Positions 53,959 through 64,000 are shown, counted from the stretch's first letter. The stretch is 64,000 bases of DNA from Streptomyces cadmiisoli (GCF_003261055.1 NZ_CP030073.1:2976001-3040000), one strand, 5' to 3'. A program made the numbers and translations. Notes: a model not told the origin generated them from the sequence alone.

Positions 53959-55137
53959 ATGCGGCAGAATGCCCTGGTGGCGTCGGATTACAAGGATGAC
54001 TACCAGGAGCTGGTCGACGAGATCTCCGAGCTCCTGGGCGCCCCCGCGACGCTGGAGAACCGCGACTTCGAGCTGATCGCGTTCGGCACCTACGACAGCG
54101 AGGGCGATCTGGACCCCTCGGCCCTGGACCCGGTGCGCGCCCGCTCGATCCTGACCCGGCGCTCCACCTCGGCCGTCCGTGCCTGGTTCGAGGGCTTCGG
54201 CATCACCCGGGCCACGGGTCCGGTGCACATCCCGCGCGCCCCGGAGGCCGGGGTGTACCGGGGCCGCGTCTGCCTGCCGGTACGCCATCGGGGTGTGGTG
54301 CTCGGATACGTCTGGCTGCTGGAGGACGACCCGGGCCCGACCGAGCAGCAGCTGTCGGCCGCGATGGCGGTGACCGTGCGGATCGGGGCGCTGCTCGCCG
54401 ACGAGGCGCAGCACGGCGCCGACCTCACCCGGGAGCTGCGGGCGGCGCTGACCGCCGAACGCGGCTGGCAGCGCGACATGGCGGTGGCGGCACTGCGCAC
54501 CGCGCTGGGCCCGCGCGCCGAGGGTCCGCACGCGGTGCTGTGCCTGGCGCCGTGGCCGTCCGCCGACCCGGACGACGCGCCGTCGGCCCGTACGGTGCCG
54601 CACGCGACCGCCCTGTGCACGCTCCCGTGGGGAGCGACGGGGCAGAGCCTGGCGGTGCTGGTGCGGCTGCGGTCCGCGGACGCGCGCACCCCGGCGCTGA
54701 CGGCGGCGTCCCGGCTGCTGGGCGAGGGCATCCGGGCCGGCGTCGGTGAACCGCTGACCGCCCTGGCCGAACTGGGCACCGCCTGGCAGCAGGCCTGCGC
54801 AGCGGCCCGCGCCGCCCTGGCCGAGCCCCGTCTGGGCCAGGTCGTCGAGTGGTCCCGCATCGGGCCCTACCGCATGCTGACCGCCCTGCCCCCGCAGCCG
54901 GGCCACGACCCCGCGGTCGCTCCCCTGCTGTCCCCGACCCAGCGCGAACTGGCCCGCACCGCCGAGGTGTTCCTCGACTGCGCGGGCCAGGCCGGGCGCG
55001 CGGCGGCCGAGTTGGGCATCCACCGGCAGACGCTGTACTACCGCCTGTCCCGGGTCGAGCGGCTGACCGGCCTGGACCTGGACGACGGCGAGGACCGGCT
55101 GCTGCTGCACATGGCACTGAAGCGGGCGCGGCTCTGA
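53959..55137 (+). CDS. PucR-family regulator, probable activator of proline catabolism
   Basis: 392 residues. A C-terminal HTH_30 ([27 protein letters not shown]) with the GGDEF-like/PucR central domain marks the PucR class. Start choice: ATG 53959 follows AAGGAA with an 8-nt gap; in-frame ATGs at 53938 and 53890 are possible but lack ribosome sites. Divergent from putA, it probably controls putA-pruA in response to proline; the link is from position only. Confidence 0.85.
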   Translation: MRQNALVASDYKDDYQELVDEISELLGAPATLENRDFELIAFGTYDSEGDLDPSALDPVRARSILTRRSTSAVRAWFEGFGITRATGPVHIPRAPEAGVYRGRVCLPVRHRGVVLGYVWLLEDDPGPTEQQLSAAMAVTVRIGALLADEAQHGADLTRELRAALTAERGWQRDMAVAALRTALGPRAEGPHAVLCLAPWPSADPDDAPSARTVPHATALCTLPWGATGQSLAVLVRLRSADARTPALTAASRLLGEGIRAGVGEPLTALAELGTAWQQACAAARAALAEPRLGQVVEWSRIGPYRMLTALPPQPGHDPAVAPLLSPTQRELARTAEVFLDCAGQAGRAAAELGIHRQTLYYRLSRVERLTGLDLDDGEDRLLLHMALKRARL

Positions 55138-55144
55138 CCGGCGG

Positions 55145-55729
55145 TCAGCTCTTCGTGGCGCCCTCGATGACCCGGCGCAGGCCCTCGGTGAGCCGGTCGG
55201 CGTCGCTCGCGCTGTCCGGATCGAAGGTCCACTGCGCCATCAGACCCATGAGCACCGTGAGGTAGAAGGCGCCGAGCGTGTCCACGGTCTCGTCCGTGAC
55301 GTCCTCCTCGCGGCCCCCCATGAGGAGCGAGACGAGACCGCGGGCGCCCTCGCGCTGGGCCCGCGCCAGATGGTCGCGCACCTCGGGCAGCCGGTCGCCG
55401 ATGGCGACGATCTCGGCGCTGAGCCGCCACACGGAACCGGGCTCCCGCATCGTGGCGACGACGTTCGACCACACGGCGCGGAACCGGTCCAGCGACCCGG
55501 GCTCGCCCGGCATCTCGACCGCCCCACCGCCGTCGAAGGCGACGGCCATCTCCTCGACGAGTTCGATGTACGCCTGCGCCAGCAGCGCGTCCTTCGACCC
55601 GTAGTGGTAGCCGATCGAGGCCAGGTTGGTCCCCGACTCCCCGACGATGTCGCGCGCCGTCGTCCGCACGAAGCCCTTCGCCAGCAGGCAGCGCTTGGCG
55701 CCCGCCAGCAGATCCTCACGGTGTCCCAT
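55145..55729 (-). CDS. TetR-family regulator
   Basis: 194 residues. HTH TTARDIVGESGTNLASIGYHYGSKDALLAQAY at ~22-53, then a helical ligand domain. ATG at 55729. Divergent from an MFS drug exporter across 96 bp; regulator-exporter pairs of this kind are usual and imply that the regulator represses the exporter. Phased repeats between them are candidate binding sites. Confidence 0.9.
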   Translation of the reverse strand: MGHREDLLAGAKRCLLAKGFVRTTARDIVGESGTNLASIGYHYGSKDALLAQAYIELVEEMAVAFDGGGAVEMPGEPGSLDRFRAVWSNVVATMREPGSVWRLSAEIVAIGDRLPEVRDHLARAQREGARGLVSLLMGGREEDVTDETVDTLGAFYLTVLMGLMAQWTFDPDSASDADRLTEGLRRVIEGATKS

Positions 55730-55745
55730 GCCACCAGCGTATCGC

Positions 55746-55823
55746 CGCCCTGTACAACCGTCCCATACGCCCGTCCCATACAGACGTCCTAGACAGCCGT
55801 TTAATACGCTCGTACAGTCGACG
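55746..55823. promoter_or_regulatory. 13-bp phased direct repeats between TetR and MFS genes
   Basis: CGT recurs exactly every 13 bp at 55759, 55772, 55785, 55798 and 55811; a sixth weaker unit starts at 55746. The first two full units share CGTCCCATAC, and the third and fourth read CGTCCTAGAC and CGTTTAATAC. They cover the whole promoter region. They may be a row of operator half-sites. Confidence 0.6.
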
Positions 55824-55825
55824 GC

Positions 55826-57361
55826 ATGACCACGATCCCCACGACCCCGCCGGCCCGCGCGGGGCGCCGCGAGTGGACCGCGCTCGGCGTGCTGATGCTC
55901 CCGCTGCTGCTGGTCTCGATGGACGTCTCGGTGCTCTACTTCGCCATCCCGGCGATCAGCGCCGACCTGCGACCCACCGGCACCCAGCAACTGTGGATCT
56001 TCGACATCTACGCCTTCGTCCTGGCCGGACTGCTGATGACGATGGGCTCGCTGGGCGACCGCGTCGGCCGCCGCCGGCTCCTGCTGATCGGCGCCGCGGC
56101 GTTCGGTGCCGCCTCGCTCATCGCGGCCCACGCCGACAGCGCCGAGACCCTCATCGCGGCCCGCGCCGTCCTCGGCATCGGCGGCGCGACCCTGATGCCC
56201 TCGACGCTCGCACTGGTGCGCACCCTGTTCACGGACCCCGCCCAGCGCGCGACGGCGATCGGACTGTGGGCCGGCGTGCTGACCGCGGGCGTCGCCCTCG
56301 GCTCGGTGCTCAGCGGCGTACTGGTGGAGTTCTTCTGGTGGGGCTCGGTCTTCCTGGTCAACCTGCCCGCGATGGCGTTGCTGCTGGTCCTCGGCCCGAT
56401 GCTGCTCCCCGAGTCGAAGGACCCGGACCCCGGCCGCTTCGACCGGCCGAGCGTCCCGCTGTCGATGGCCGCGGTCCTGCCCGTGGTCTACGGCCTGAAG
56501 GAGATCCCGTCCCACGGCTGGAACGTCCGCTACGTCGTCTCGATCACCGTCGGGATGCTCTTCGCGGCCCTCTTCGTCCACCGCCAGCGCACCGCGGCCT
56601 CCCCCATGATCCCGCCCGCCCTGTTCCGGAGCCGCGGTTTCGCCCCCGCCGTCGCGCTGAACCTGCTCGCGCTGTTCGGGATGATGGGCTCCGCGTACTT
56701 CACCACCCAGTACCTCCAGTCGGTGCTCGGCAAGAGCGCGATGGAAGCCGCCCTGTGGGCGCTGCTCCCCTCCGTGCCGATCGGCCTCGCCGCCCCCCTC
56801 GTGACCCATCTGGTGCGGCGCGGCGTGCCGCGCGAACACGTCGTGACGGCGGGCTTCGCCTCCGCGGCCGGGGGTTACGGGGTGCTGGCCCTGACCGGTC
56901 CGGACTCGCTCCGGCTGGTGCTGGCCGGGTGCGCGGTACTGGCCTGCGGCGTGACGATGGTGACGACCCAGATCGTCGACCTCGCCCTGAGCGCGGCCCC
57001 GGTGGAACGGTCGGGCACGGCGTCGTCCCTGATGGAGACCGGCGCGGAGTTCGGCGGGGCGCTGGGCATGGCCGTCCTCGGCTCCGTCGGAACCGCCGTC
57101 TACCGCCGCAACGTCCCGGACGGAGCGCCCGCCGAGGCGCACGAGACCCTGGGCGGCGCGCTCGCCGTCGCCGAGCGGCTGCCGGGACGCGCGGGGGACG
57201 TCCTGGCGGCCGCGGCCCGGGAGGCGTTCACGGACGGGATGCGGGCGGCGTCGGTCGCCGGAGCGGTGGTACTGACGGCCGCCGCGGCGCTCGCGGCGCT
57301 GACCCTGCGGCGGATCCGGGTCCCCCGGGTGCCTCGGCCGGCGCGGAAGGCGGCCGTCTGA
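55826..57361 (+). CDS. MFS multidrug exporter (DHA2-type)
   Basis: 511 residues with about 14 hydrophobic segments. GSLGDRVGRRRLLLIGA is motif A and ARAVLGIGGATLMPSTLALV resembles motif C-type segments of 14-TM drug exporters. It probably expels hydrophobic drugs using the proton gradient. ATG at 55826. The promoter region is so short (TetR start 96 bp away) that the message may be leaderless. The C-terminus is Arg-rich and cytoplasmic. Confidence 0.92.
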   Translation: MTTIPTTPPARAGRREWTALGVLMLPLLLVSMDVSVLYFAIPAISADLRPTGTQQLWIFDIYAFVLAGLLMTMGSLGDRVGRRRLLLIGAAAFGAASLIAAHADSAETLIAARAVLGIGGATLMPSTLALVRTLFTDPAQRATAIGLWAGVLTAGVALGSVLSGVLVEFFWWGSVFLVNLPAMALLLVLGPMLLPESKDPDPGRFDRPSVPLSMAAVLPVVYGLKEIPSHGWNVRYVVSITVGMLFAALFVHRQRTAASPMIPPALFRSRGFAPAVALNLLALFGMMGSAYFTTQYLQSVLGKSAMEAALWALLPSVPIGLAAPLVTHLVRRGVPREHVVTAGFASAAGGYGVLALTGPDSLRLVLAGCAVLACGVTMVTTQIVDLALSAAPVERSGTASSLMETGAEFGGALGMAVLGSVGTAVYRRNVPDGAPAEAHETLGGALAVAERLPGRAGDVLAAAAREAFTDGMRAASVAGAVVLTAAAALAALTLRRIRVPRVPRPARKAAV

Positions 57362-57382
57362 CGCGGCGAGACGGCGTACGAA

Positions 57383-57418
57383 AGGCGCCGGACGCTGGTT
57401 CCCCAGCGTCCGGCGCCT
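57383..57418. terminator. bidirectional terminator between MFS and serA
   Basis: A perfect 16-bp stem (57383-57398 with 57403-57418) with TTCC loop, 22 nt past the MFS stop and 42 nt past the converging serA stop. Confidence 0.85.
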
Positions 57419-57460
57419 CGCCGTCCCGCGTTCGTGCGGCTCAGTGACGTGCCTTCGGGA

Positions 57461-59050
57461 TCAGACCAGGTTCACCGAGCGGGCGGACGTCGCACCGATC
57501 TCCGCGGCGACCTCGCCCAGCACGGCGGAGGACACCGTGTCGTCCACCGTCAGGACGGCCAGCGCCTCGCCACCGGCGGCGGACCGCGCGACCTGCATGC
57601 CCGCGATGTTCAGCCCCGCCTCGCCGAGGATGCGCCCGACCGTGCCGACGACACCCGGCCGGTCCTCGTACCGCAGGACGACCATGTGGTCGGCGAGCGC
57701 GAGGTCCACGTCGTAGTCGCCGACCGCGACGAGCTTCTGGAGGTGCTTCGGACCGGCGAGCGTGCCGGACACCGACACCTCCTCACCGTCGCCGAGGGTG
57801 CCGCGCACGGTGACCACGTTGCGGTGGTCCGGGGACTCAGAGCTGGTGGTCAGCCGCACCTCCACACCGCGTTCCTGGGCGAACAGCGGCGCGTTGACGT
57901 AGGACACCGTCTCGTCGACGACGTCCTCGAAGACGCCCTTGAGAGCCGACAGCTCCAGCACCTTCACGTCGTGCTGGGTGATCTCGCCGTAGACCTCGAC
58001 GTCGAGGCGGACGGCGACCTCGCCGGCGAGCGCGGTGAAGATCCGGCCGAGGCGCTCGGCGAGCGGCAGGCCCGGCTTGACGTCCTCGGCGATGACACCG
58101 CCCTGGACGTTGACCGCGTCGGGGACCAGTTCACCCGCGAGGGCGAGCCGCACCGAGCGGGCGACGGCGATACCGGCCTTCTCCTGCGCCTCGTCGGTGG
58201 AGGCACCGAGGTGCGGCGTGGCCACGACCTGGTCGAACTCGAACAGCGGCGAGTCCGTGCACGGCTCCTTGGCGTACACGTCGAGTCCGGCGCCCGCGAC
58301 CCGGCCCTCCTTGAGGGCGGAGTACAGCGCCTCCTCGTCGACGATGCCGCCACGCGCCGCGTTGACGATCCGCACGCTCGGCTTGACCTTGCGCAGCGCC
58401 TCCGCGCCGATCAGACCGAGGGTCTCCGGCGTCTTCGGCAGGTGGACGGTGATGAAGTCTGCGACCTCCAGCAGCTCGTCCAGCGACAGCACCTTGACGC
58501 CCATCTGCGCGGCCCGCGCGGGCTGCACGTAGGGGTCGTAGGCCACGACCTTCATACCGAAGGCGGACATGCGCTGTGCGACGAGGGCGCCGATCCGGCC
58601 CAGGCCCACGACACCGAGGGTCTTCTCGGCCAGCTCGACGCCCGTGTACTTGCTGCGCTTCCACTCGCCGTTCTTCAGCGCGGCGTTGGCCTGCGGGATG
58701 TTGCGGGCGGTGGCGACGATGAGACCGCAGGCCAGCTCGGCGGCGGTCACGATGTTGGAGGTGGGGGCGTTGACCACCATCACGCCGGCCTTGGTGGCGG
58801 CGGAGACGTCCACGTTGTCGAGACCGACGCCAGCTCGTGCGACGACCTTGAGCCTGCTCGCGGCGGCGATCGCCTCGGCGTCCACCTTGGTGGCCGAGCG
58901 GATCAGGATCGCGTCCACCTCGGCGATGGCCGGCAGCAGCTCGGAGCGGTCCGCGCCGTTGCAGTGACGGATCTCGAAGTCCGGACCGAGCGCGTCGACG
59001 GTCGCGGGCGACAGTTCTTCAGCGATGAGTACGACAGGTTTCGAGCTCAC
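57461..59050 (-). CDS. serA: D-3-phosphoglycerate dehydrogenase
   Basis: 529 residues, first step of serine synthesis. NAD domain with VVGLGRIGALVAQR, active site TVHLPKTPETLGLI and TPHLGASTDEAQ, and a C-terminal intervening domain plus ACT domain (LRYEDRPGVVGTVGRILGEAGLNIAGMQV) that gives serine feedback inhibition. This is the long type II form typical of actinobacteria. GTG at 59050 follows GAGGACT with a short gap; a GTG four codons earlier is the alternative. It is downstream of ilvC but separated by a strong terminator. Confidence 0.95.
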   Translation of the reverse strand: MSSKPVVLIAEELSPATVDALGPDFEIRHCNGADRSELLPAIAEVDAILIRSATKVDAEAIAAASRLKVVARAGVGLDNVDVSAATKAGVMVVNAPTSNIVTAAELACGLIVATARNIPQANAALKNGEWKRSKYTGVELAEKTLGVVGLGRIGALVAQRMSAFGMKVVAYDPYVQPARAAQMGVKVLSLDELLEVADFITVHLPKTPETLGLIGAEALRKVKPSVRIVNAARGGIVDEEALYSALKEGRVAGAGLDVYAKEPCTDSPLFEFDQVVATPHLGASTDEAQEKAGIAVARSVRLALAGELVPDAVNVQGGVIAEDVKPGLPLAERLGRIFTALAGEVAVRLDVEVYGEITQHDVKVLELSALKGVFEDVVDETVSYVNAPLFAQERGVEVRLTTSSESPDHRNVVTVRGTLGDGEEVSVSGTLAGPKHLQKLVAVGDYDVDLALADHMVVLRYEDRPGVVGTVGRILGEAGLNIAGMQVARSAAGGEALAVLTVDDTVSSAVLGEVAAEIGATSARSVNLV

Positions 59051-59354
59051 GTGAGTCCTCACAAGTCTGGGGGCACCTCCCAAGCCCTCAACGGCTATGG
59101 GGGAGCATGCGGACGGCCGTCCCGACGGCCGCAGGCGGAGGAGGGGCTAGCCGCGTGGAAGACGCACGACGCTGTGGGCCCTGACGCGTATGTAGTACGG
59201 CAGTGTAGTGGCGCGTTGGAGGTCGTCTTGCGCCTCGGCGGAAGGATCACCCGTCCGTGGCAGGACGCGATGGACAACGTCTCTTCCACTCGACGTTACC
59301 CGTGGTTCGCCGAAGGGGCCGGAGTGCACCACTCCGGCCCCTTCGGCATGAGGC
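59051..59354 (-). other. intergenic region upstream of serA, with Streptomyces-type repeat
   Basis: 304 bp. Near 59069-59105 a sequence of the type GGGGGCACCTCCCAAGCC ... GGCTATGGGGGAG forms an inverted repeat found widely between Streptomyces genes. The ilvC terminator occupies the far end. No gene is seen. Confidence 0.6.
59309..59347 (-). terminator. terminator of the ilvBNC operon
   Basis: A perfect 18-bp stem (59309-59326 with 59330-59347) and a 3-base loop, starting 7 nt past the ilvC stop. No T-tract, as often in this genus. Confidence 0.8.
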
Positions 59355-60476
<1,122 letters not shown>

Positions 60477-61001
60477 TCAGGCCGACCGGTCCAGTGCGCG
60501 GAGCGATCGGTCCGTGATCGACCGTGCGCCGCGTCCGATCGCGATCGTGCCGGACTGGACCAGTTCCTTGATGCCGTACGGCTCCAGCATCTTGAGCATG
60601 GCGGACAGCTTGTCGCTGCTGCCGGTGGCCTCGATGGTGACGGCCTCGGGCGAGACGTCGACGGTCTTGGCCCGGAACAGCTGGACGATCTCGACGATCT
60701 GCGAGCGCGTCTCGTTGTCGGCGCGCACCTTCACCAGAACGAGTTCCCGCTGAACGGCCGAACCCGGCTCCAGCTCGACGATCTTCAGCACGTTGACCAG
60801 CTTGTTGAGCTGCTTGGTCACCTGCTCCAGCGGCAGGTCCTCGACGTTCACCACGATGGTGATGCGGGAGATGTCGGGGTGCTCGGTGACGCCGACCGCG
60901 AGCGAGTCGATGTTGAAGCCTCGGCGGGAGAACAGGGCGGCGATCCGGGCGAGGATGCCCGGCGTGTTCTCCACCAGGACGGAGAGCGTGTGCTTGGACA
61001 T
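60477..61001 (-). CDS. ilvN: Acetolactate synthase regulatory (small) subunit
   Basis: 174 residues. The N-terminal ACT domain (LSVLVENTPGILARIAALFSRRGFNIDSLAVG) binds valine and confers feedback inhibition on IlvB; the C-terminal domain activates the enzyme (LVKVRADNETRSQIVEIVQLFRAKTVDVSPE). ATG at 61001, 20 nt past the ilvB stop; the long frame upstream is the shadow of ilvB. Also called ilvH in some annotations. Confidence 0.95.
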   Translation of the reverse strand: MSKHTLSVLVENTPGILARIAALFSRRGFNIDSLAVGVTEHPDISRITIVVNVEDLPLEQVTKQLNKLVNVLKIVELEPGSAVQRELVLVKVRADNETRSQIVEIVQLFRAKTVDVSPEAVTIEATGSSDKLSAMLKMLEPYGIKELVQSGTIAIGRGARSITDRSLRALDRSA

Positions 61002-61021
61002 TTCTCTTTCGTCTCTCTCGC

Positions 61022-62878
61022 TCAGTCGTCTTCGTTGTCGCCGAAGTCGGGGCGGACGTCCCGGGCGGCCATGATCTCGTCGTTGGAGGTGCCGGCCGCG
61101 ACCATCGGCCACACCATCGCGTCCTCGTGGACGATGAAGTCGACGACGACCGGGCGGTCGTTGATCGAGTTCGCCTCCTCGATGACCTTGTCGAGGTCGT
61201 CCGGCGACTCGCAGCGGATGGCGTAGCAGCCCATGGCCTCCGACAGCTTCACGAAGTCGGGGACACGGGTGCCGGTGCCCGGCTGCTTGCCGTCGGCCTC
61301 GGGACCGCTGTGCAGCACCGTGTTGGAGTACCGCTGGTTGTAGAAGAGGGTCTGCCACTGGCGGACCATCCCGAGCGCGCCGTTGTTGATGATGGCGACC
61401 TTGATCGGGATGTTGTTCAGGGCGCAGGTGGTCAGTTCCTGGTTGGTCATCTGGAAGCAGCCGTCGCCGTCGATCGCCCACACCGCGCGCTCCGGGGCGC
61501 CCGCCTTGGCGCCCATGGCGGCCGGGACCGCGTACCCCATCGTCCCGGCGCCGCCGGAGTTCAGCCAGGTCGCGGGCTTCTCGTAGCGGATGAAGTGCGC
61601 CGCCCACATCTGGTGCTGGCCGACGCCCGCCGCGAAGATCGTGCCCTCCGGCGCGAGCTGCCCGATCCGCTCGATGACCTGCTGCGGGGAGAGCGAGCCG
61701 TTCCCGGGCTGGTCGTAGCCGAGCGGGTAGGTCTCGCGCCAGCGGTTCAGGTCCTTCCACCAGGCCTCGTAGTCGCCCCGGTGGCCCTCGCCGTGCTCCT
61801 TCTGCACCGCCTGGACGAGGTCGGCGATGACCTCGCGGGCGTCACCCACGATCGGCACGTCGGCGGCGCGGTTCTTGCCGATCTCGGCCGGGTCGATGTC
61901 GGCGTGGACGATCCTGGCGTGCGGCGCGAAGCTGTCCAGCTTGCCGGTGACGCGGTCGTCGAAGCGGGCTCCGAGGGCGACGATCAGGTCGGCCTTCTGC
62001 AGCGCGGTGACGGCGGTGACCGAACCGTGCATGCCCGGCATTCCCACGTGCAGCGGGTGGCTGTCGGGGAATGCGCCGAGCGCCATCAGGGTGGTGGTGA
62101 CGGGCGCTCCGGTGAGTTCCGCGAGGACCTTGAGCTCGGTGGTGGCCTGCGCCTTGAGGACACCGCCGCCGACGTACAGGACGGGGCGCCGGGCGGAGGT
62201 GATCAGCTTGGCGGCCTCGCGGATCTGCTTGGCGTGCGGCTTGGTCACCGGGCGGTAGCCGGGCAGGTCCATCGTGGGCGGCCAGGAGAAGGTGGTCTGC
62301 GCCTGGAGGGCGTCCTTGGCGATGTCGACCAGGACCGGGCCGGGACGGCCGCTGGAGGCGATGTGGAAGGCCTGCGCGATCACCCGCGGGATGTCCTCGG
62401 CCTTGGTGACCAGGAAGTTGTGCTTGGTGATCGGCATCGTGATGCCGACGATGTCCGCCTCCTGGAAGGCGTCCGTGCCGATCGCCTTGGAGGCGACCTG
62501 CCCGGTGATCGCGACCATCGGCACCGAGTCCATGTGGGCGTCGGCGATCGGGGTGACCAGGTTGGTCGCGCCGGGACCCGACGTCGCCATGCAGACCCCG
62601 ACCCGGCCGGTGGCCTGCGCGTAGCCGGTGGCGGCGTGACCGGCGCCCTGCTCGTGCCGGACCAGGACGTGCCGCACCCGGGTGGAGTCCATCAGCGGGT
62701 CGTACGCCGGAAGGATCGCACCGCCGGGAATGCCGAATACCGTGTCGGCGCCGACCTCCTCGAGAGAGCGGATGAGGGACTGCGCACCCGTGACGCGCTC
62801 GGGGGCGGACGACTGTCCTCCGGATCGGGGCCGCGGCTGCGGGTGATGGGCCCCGGAGGCCTGCTCGGTCATCGGCAT
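61022..62878 (-). CDS. ilvB: Acetolactate synthase catalytic (large) subunit
   Basis: 618 residues, thiamine-diphosphate enzyme of valine, leucine and isoleucine synthesis. E76 in [14 protein letters not shown] is the catalytic glutamate, [29 protein letters not shown] the thiamine-diphosphate/Mg motif, and [12 protein letters not shown] the FAD region. ATG at 62878 (a second ATG follows two codons later). The gene lies behind a leader peptide and attenuator, so transcription should rise when branched-chain aminoacyl-tRNAs are scarce. Confidence 0.96.
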   Translation of the reverse strand: MPMTEQASGAHHPQPRPRSGGQSSAPERVTGAQSLIRSLEEVGADTVFGIPGGAILPAYDPLMDSTRVRHVLVRHEQGAGHAATGYAQATGRVGVCMATSGPGATNLVTPIADAHMDSVPMVAITGQVASKAIGTDAFQEADIVGITMPITKHNFLVTKAEDIPRVIAQAFHIASSGRPGPVLVDIAKDALQAQTTFSWPPTMDLPGYRPVTKPHAKQIREAAKLITSARRPVLYVGGGVLKAQATTELKVLAELTGAPVTTTLMALGAFPDSHPLHVGMPGMHGSVTAVTALQKADLIVALGARFDDRVTGKLDSFAPHARIVHADIDPAEIGKNRAADVPIVGDAREVIADLVQAVQKEHGEGHRGDYEAWWKDLNRWRETYPLGYDQPGNGSLSPQQVIERIGQLAPEGTIFAAGVGQHQMWAAHFIRYEKPATWLNSGGAGTMGYAVPAAMGAKAGAPERAVWAIDGDGCFQMTNQELTTCALNNIPIKVAIINNGALGMVRQWQTLFYNQRYSNTVLHSGPEADGKQPGTGTRVPDFVKLSEAMGCYAIRCESPDDLDKVIEEANSINDRPVVVDFIVHEDAMVWPMVAAGTSNDEIMAARDVRPDFGDNEDD

Positions 62879-62952
62879 TCTCTTCTCGATGCTGAGGGTT
62901 TTTGCGAGGTTTGTACGGTGAGCGACTGCTGTGCGACAGGTGCCTGTGCAAC

Positions 62953-62986
62953 AAAAAACCCCTCGTGCCGATAGGCAAGCGAGGGG
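62953..62986 (-). promoter_or_regulatory. attenuator terminator of ilvB
   Basis: On the minus strand CCCCTCG/CGAGGGG (62959-62965 with 62980-62986) encloses an inner TGCC-TATC-GGCA hairpin and is followed by TTTTTT (62953-62958). It lies between the leader peptide stop (63041) and the ilvB start (62878). Confidence 0.88.
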
Positions 62987-63040
62987 AGCGCGCCGGTGTG
63001 GTCGCTGGGGTTTCCGGAACGTCCTCCGGTGGATCCCAGC

Positions 63041-63082
63041 TCAGCCGACGCGCTGTCCAAGTACGAGAATTCGGGTGCGCAT
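63041..63082 (-). CDS. ilvB leader peptide
   Basis: 13 residues, MRTRILVLGQRVG, with a run of Ile-Leu-Val-Leu codons. GGGAGGG lies upstream of its ATG at 63082. It is placed 54 nt ahead of the attenuator terminator. Ribosome stalling at these codons during Ile/Leu/Val starvation should prevent the terminator from forming. This follows the classical ilv attenuation model, which has been described in actinobacteria. Confidence 0.88.
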   Translation of the reverse strand: MRTRILVLGQRVG

Positions 63083-63115
63083 GGGACAGACCCTCCCCCC
63101 GGCACACACCCACTG

Positions 63116-64000
63116 TCAAGTGGGTGGGACGGGAGTCTCATTATGTGAGCGGAGGGTCGTCCCGCTGGGGAAGACCGTGCTCACACCGCTGGTACTCACC
63201 CCTCCGGTGTACACCCCGGCGCCGCCCGCGAAGGCGGGTTCGACCGGTTCGTGCGGCACCGGACAGTGACCTGCGGTGAGCGCCCGGCGCAGCCGGTACT
63301 CGTCCAGCGGGCCGGAGAACGCCATGCCCTGGCCGTGCGTACACCCCATCGCGCGCAGGGCGACGACCTGCTCCGGCAGATCCACCCCCTCGGCGACCGA
63401 CTGGAGCCCGAGATCACCCGCGATGCGCAGCAGCCCACTGGTGATCTTGTGCAGTCGCGCGGACTCGACGACTCCCTCGACAAGACTCCGGTCGAGCTTC
63501 AGGACGTCGAGCGGGAGCCGTCTGAGCGCCGTGATCGCCGGGCCTCCGCTGCCGAAGCCGTCCAGCGCGATCCGGACGCCGAGGCGCCTGAGCGCGCCCA
63601 GCCGGCGCTCCAGGTCGTCGAGGCAGACCCCGGTGTCGATGTCGGACAGCTCCATCACCAGCGCCCCGGAGGGCAGCCCGTGGCGGGTCAGCAGGGCCTC
63701 GACGGAGCCGAGCGGCATGGACCGGTCCAGCAGGCGGCGGGCCGCCATCCGGACCGCCACGGGCACGGCGACGCCGCTCGCGGCACGGTCGGCGGCCTGC
63801 TCGACGGCCTCCTCCAGCATCCAGCGGCCCAGTTCGGCGGTCCTGTCGCCGTCCTCCGCCACGCGCAGGAACTCCGCGGGCGTGAACAGCACCCCCTGCG
63901 AGGACCGCCAGCGCGCCTGGGCGGTGACCGAGGTGATCCGGCCGTCCTCCAGACGGACGACGGGCTGGTGCAGCAGGGTGAACTCACCGTCGTGCAGTGC
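63116..64000 (-). CDS. EAL-domain protein with degenerate catalytic motifs (partial)
   Basis: The 5' end is beyond the window; 294 residues are visible. The EAL fold is clear (ALHDGEFTLLHQPVVRLEDGRI, ALDGFGSGGPAITALRRLPLDVLKLDRSLVEG, SVAEGVDLPEQ). The name-giving EAL position reads TAQ, DDFGTG reads DGFGSG, and the LEITES segment reads MELSDI. Metal ligands are thus missing and cyclic-di-GMP hydrolysis is improbable; binding or protein contact is more likely. In related Streptomyces the corresponding gene carries PAS and GGDEF domains upstream, which cannot be seen here. Confidence 0.85.
   Translation of the reverse strand, partial: ALHDGEFTLLHQPVVRLEDGRITSVTAQARWRSSQGVLFTPAEFLRVAEDGDRTAELGRWMLEEAVEQAADRAASGVAVPVAVRMAARRLLDRSMPLGSVEALLTRHGLPSGALVMELSDIDTGVCLDDLERRLGALRRLGVRIALDGFGSGGPAITALRRLPLDVLKLDRSLVEGVVESARLHKITSGLLRIAGDLGLQSVAEGVDLPEQVVALRAMGCTHGQGMAFSGPLDEYRLRRALTAGHCPVPHEPVEPAFAGGAGVYTGGVSTSGVSTVFPSGTTLRSHNETPVPPT

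Noticed and set aside
59069..59105. Inverted repeat upstream of serA as a possible operator
   Set aside because: Its G-run/C-run form is common between many Streptomyces genes, so it is more likely a dispersed intergenic element than a specific site.
62869..63141. A 90-codon minus-strand frame over the ilvB leader
   Set aside because: It covers the leader peptide and attenuator in another frame. The short ILVL leader explains the region better.

Overview
The window is high-GC actinobacterial chromosome, almost certainly Streptomyces. The evidence is GTG/TTG starts with GGAGG-type ribosome binding sites, strong third-position GC, Streptomyces-type gene families (two conservons, a lysine-rich-tailed HU, AccB/AccE, an S. 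griseus-type trypsin), and a gene order that matches my memory of S. coelicolor from about SCO5564 (rpmB) to SCO5511 (EAL protein). Species cannot be fixed from memory alone. It reads as core chromosome. I see no insertion sequence, prophage, CRISPR array or integrase.

Layout. 1-7,100: end of rpmB, thiD/thiL (thiamine), an Lrp/AsnC-type effector-domain protein, a DUF3515 lipoprotein, ddl (cell wall), gpsA and a PlsC-like acyltransferase (phospholipid precursors), cofC (coenzyme F420) and a tiny OB-fold-like protein. 7,200-11,500: hupS, a small unknown gene, leuD-leuC and the divergent IclR regulator ndgR, with a long palindrome between leuC and ndgR. 11,586-12,079: five tRNA genes (Glu-CTC x3, Gln-CTG x2), all on the minus strand. 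12,100-16,300: a HAD hydrolase, a DUF4241 protein, gltX, an FAH-family hydrolase and a small protein with a duplicated ANPRRT motif.

16,900-27,500: two complete tandem conservons (cvnA-B-C-D twice). Each encodes a membrane sensor kinase-like protein, a roadblock protein, a DUF742 protein and a Ras-like GTPase. The cvnD copies share 344 bp without a mismatch, and a promoter-terminator pair between the conservons could encode a small RNA. 27,600-29,500: accE and accB, acyl-CoA carboxylase subunits. 29,700-34,500: an SDR, a HpnR-like radical SAM/B12 enzyme, an EamA-type transporter and a glycosyltransferase. 34,600-41,900: YceI, secreted trypsin, a TPM-like membrane protein, cimA, a TolB-like secreted protein and a TetR regulator.

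42,000-45,500: a compact operon of fused urease gamma/beta, a urease alpha homologue with altered active-site flap residues, and agmatine deiminase, preceded by two perfect palindromes and with no urease accessory genes. 45,900-48,400: ilvE and leuB. 48,500-57,400: a Tat-type metallophosphoesterase, a small gene, a GNAT acetyltransferase, the proline catabolic pair pruA-putA with a divergent PucR-type regulator, and a TetR/MFS efflux pair separated by 13-bp-phased repeats. 57,400-63,100: serA, then ilvB-ilvN-ilvC behind a classic attenuator with leader peptide MRTRILVLGQRVG. 63,116-64,000: a degenerate EAL-domain protein running off the window.

Functionally, branched-chain amino-acid synthesis dominates: leuCD, leuB, cimA, ilvE and ilvBNC are all here, although scattered among unrelated genes.
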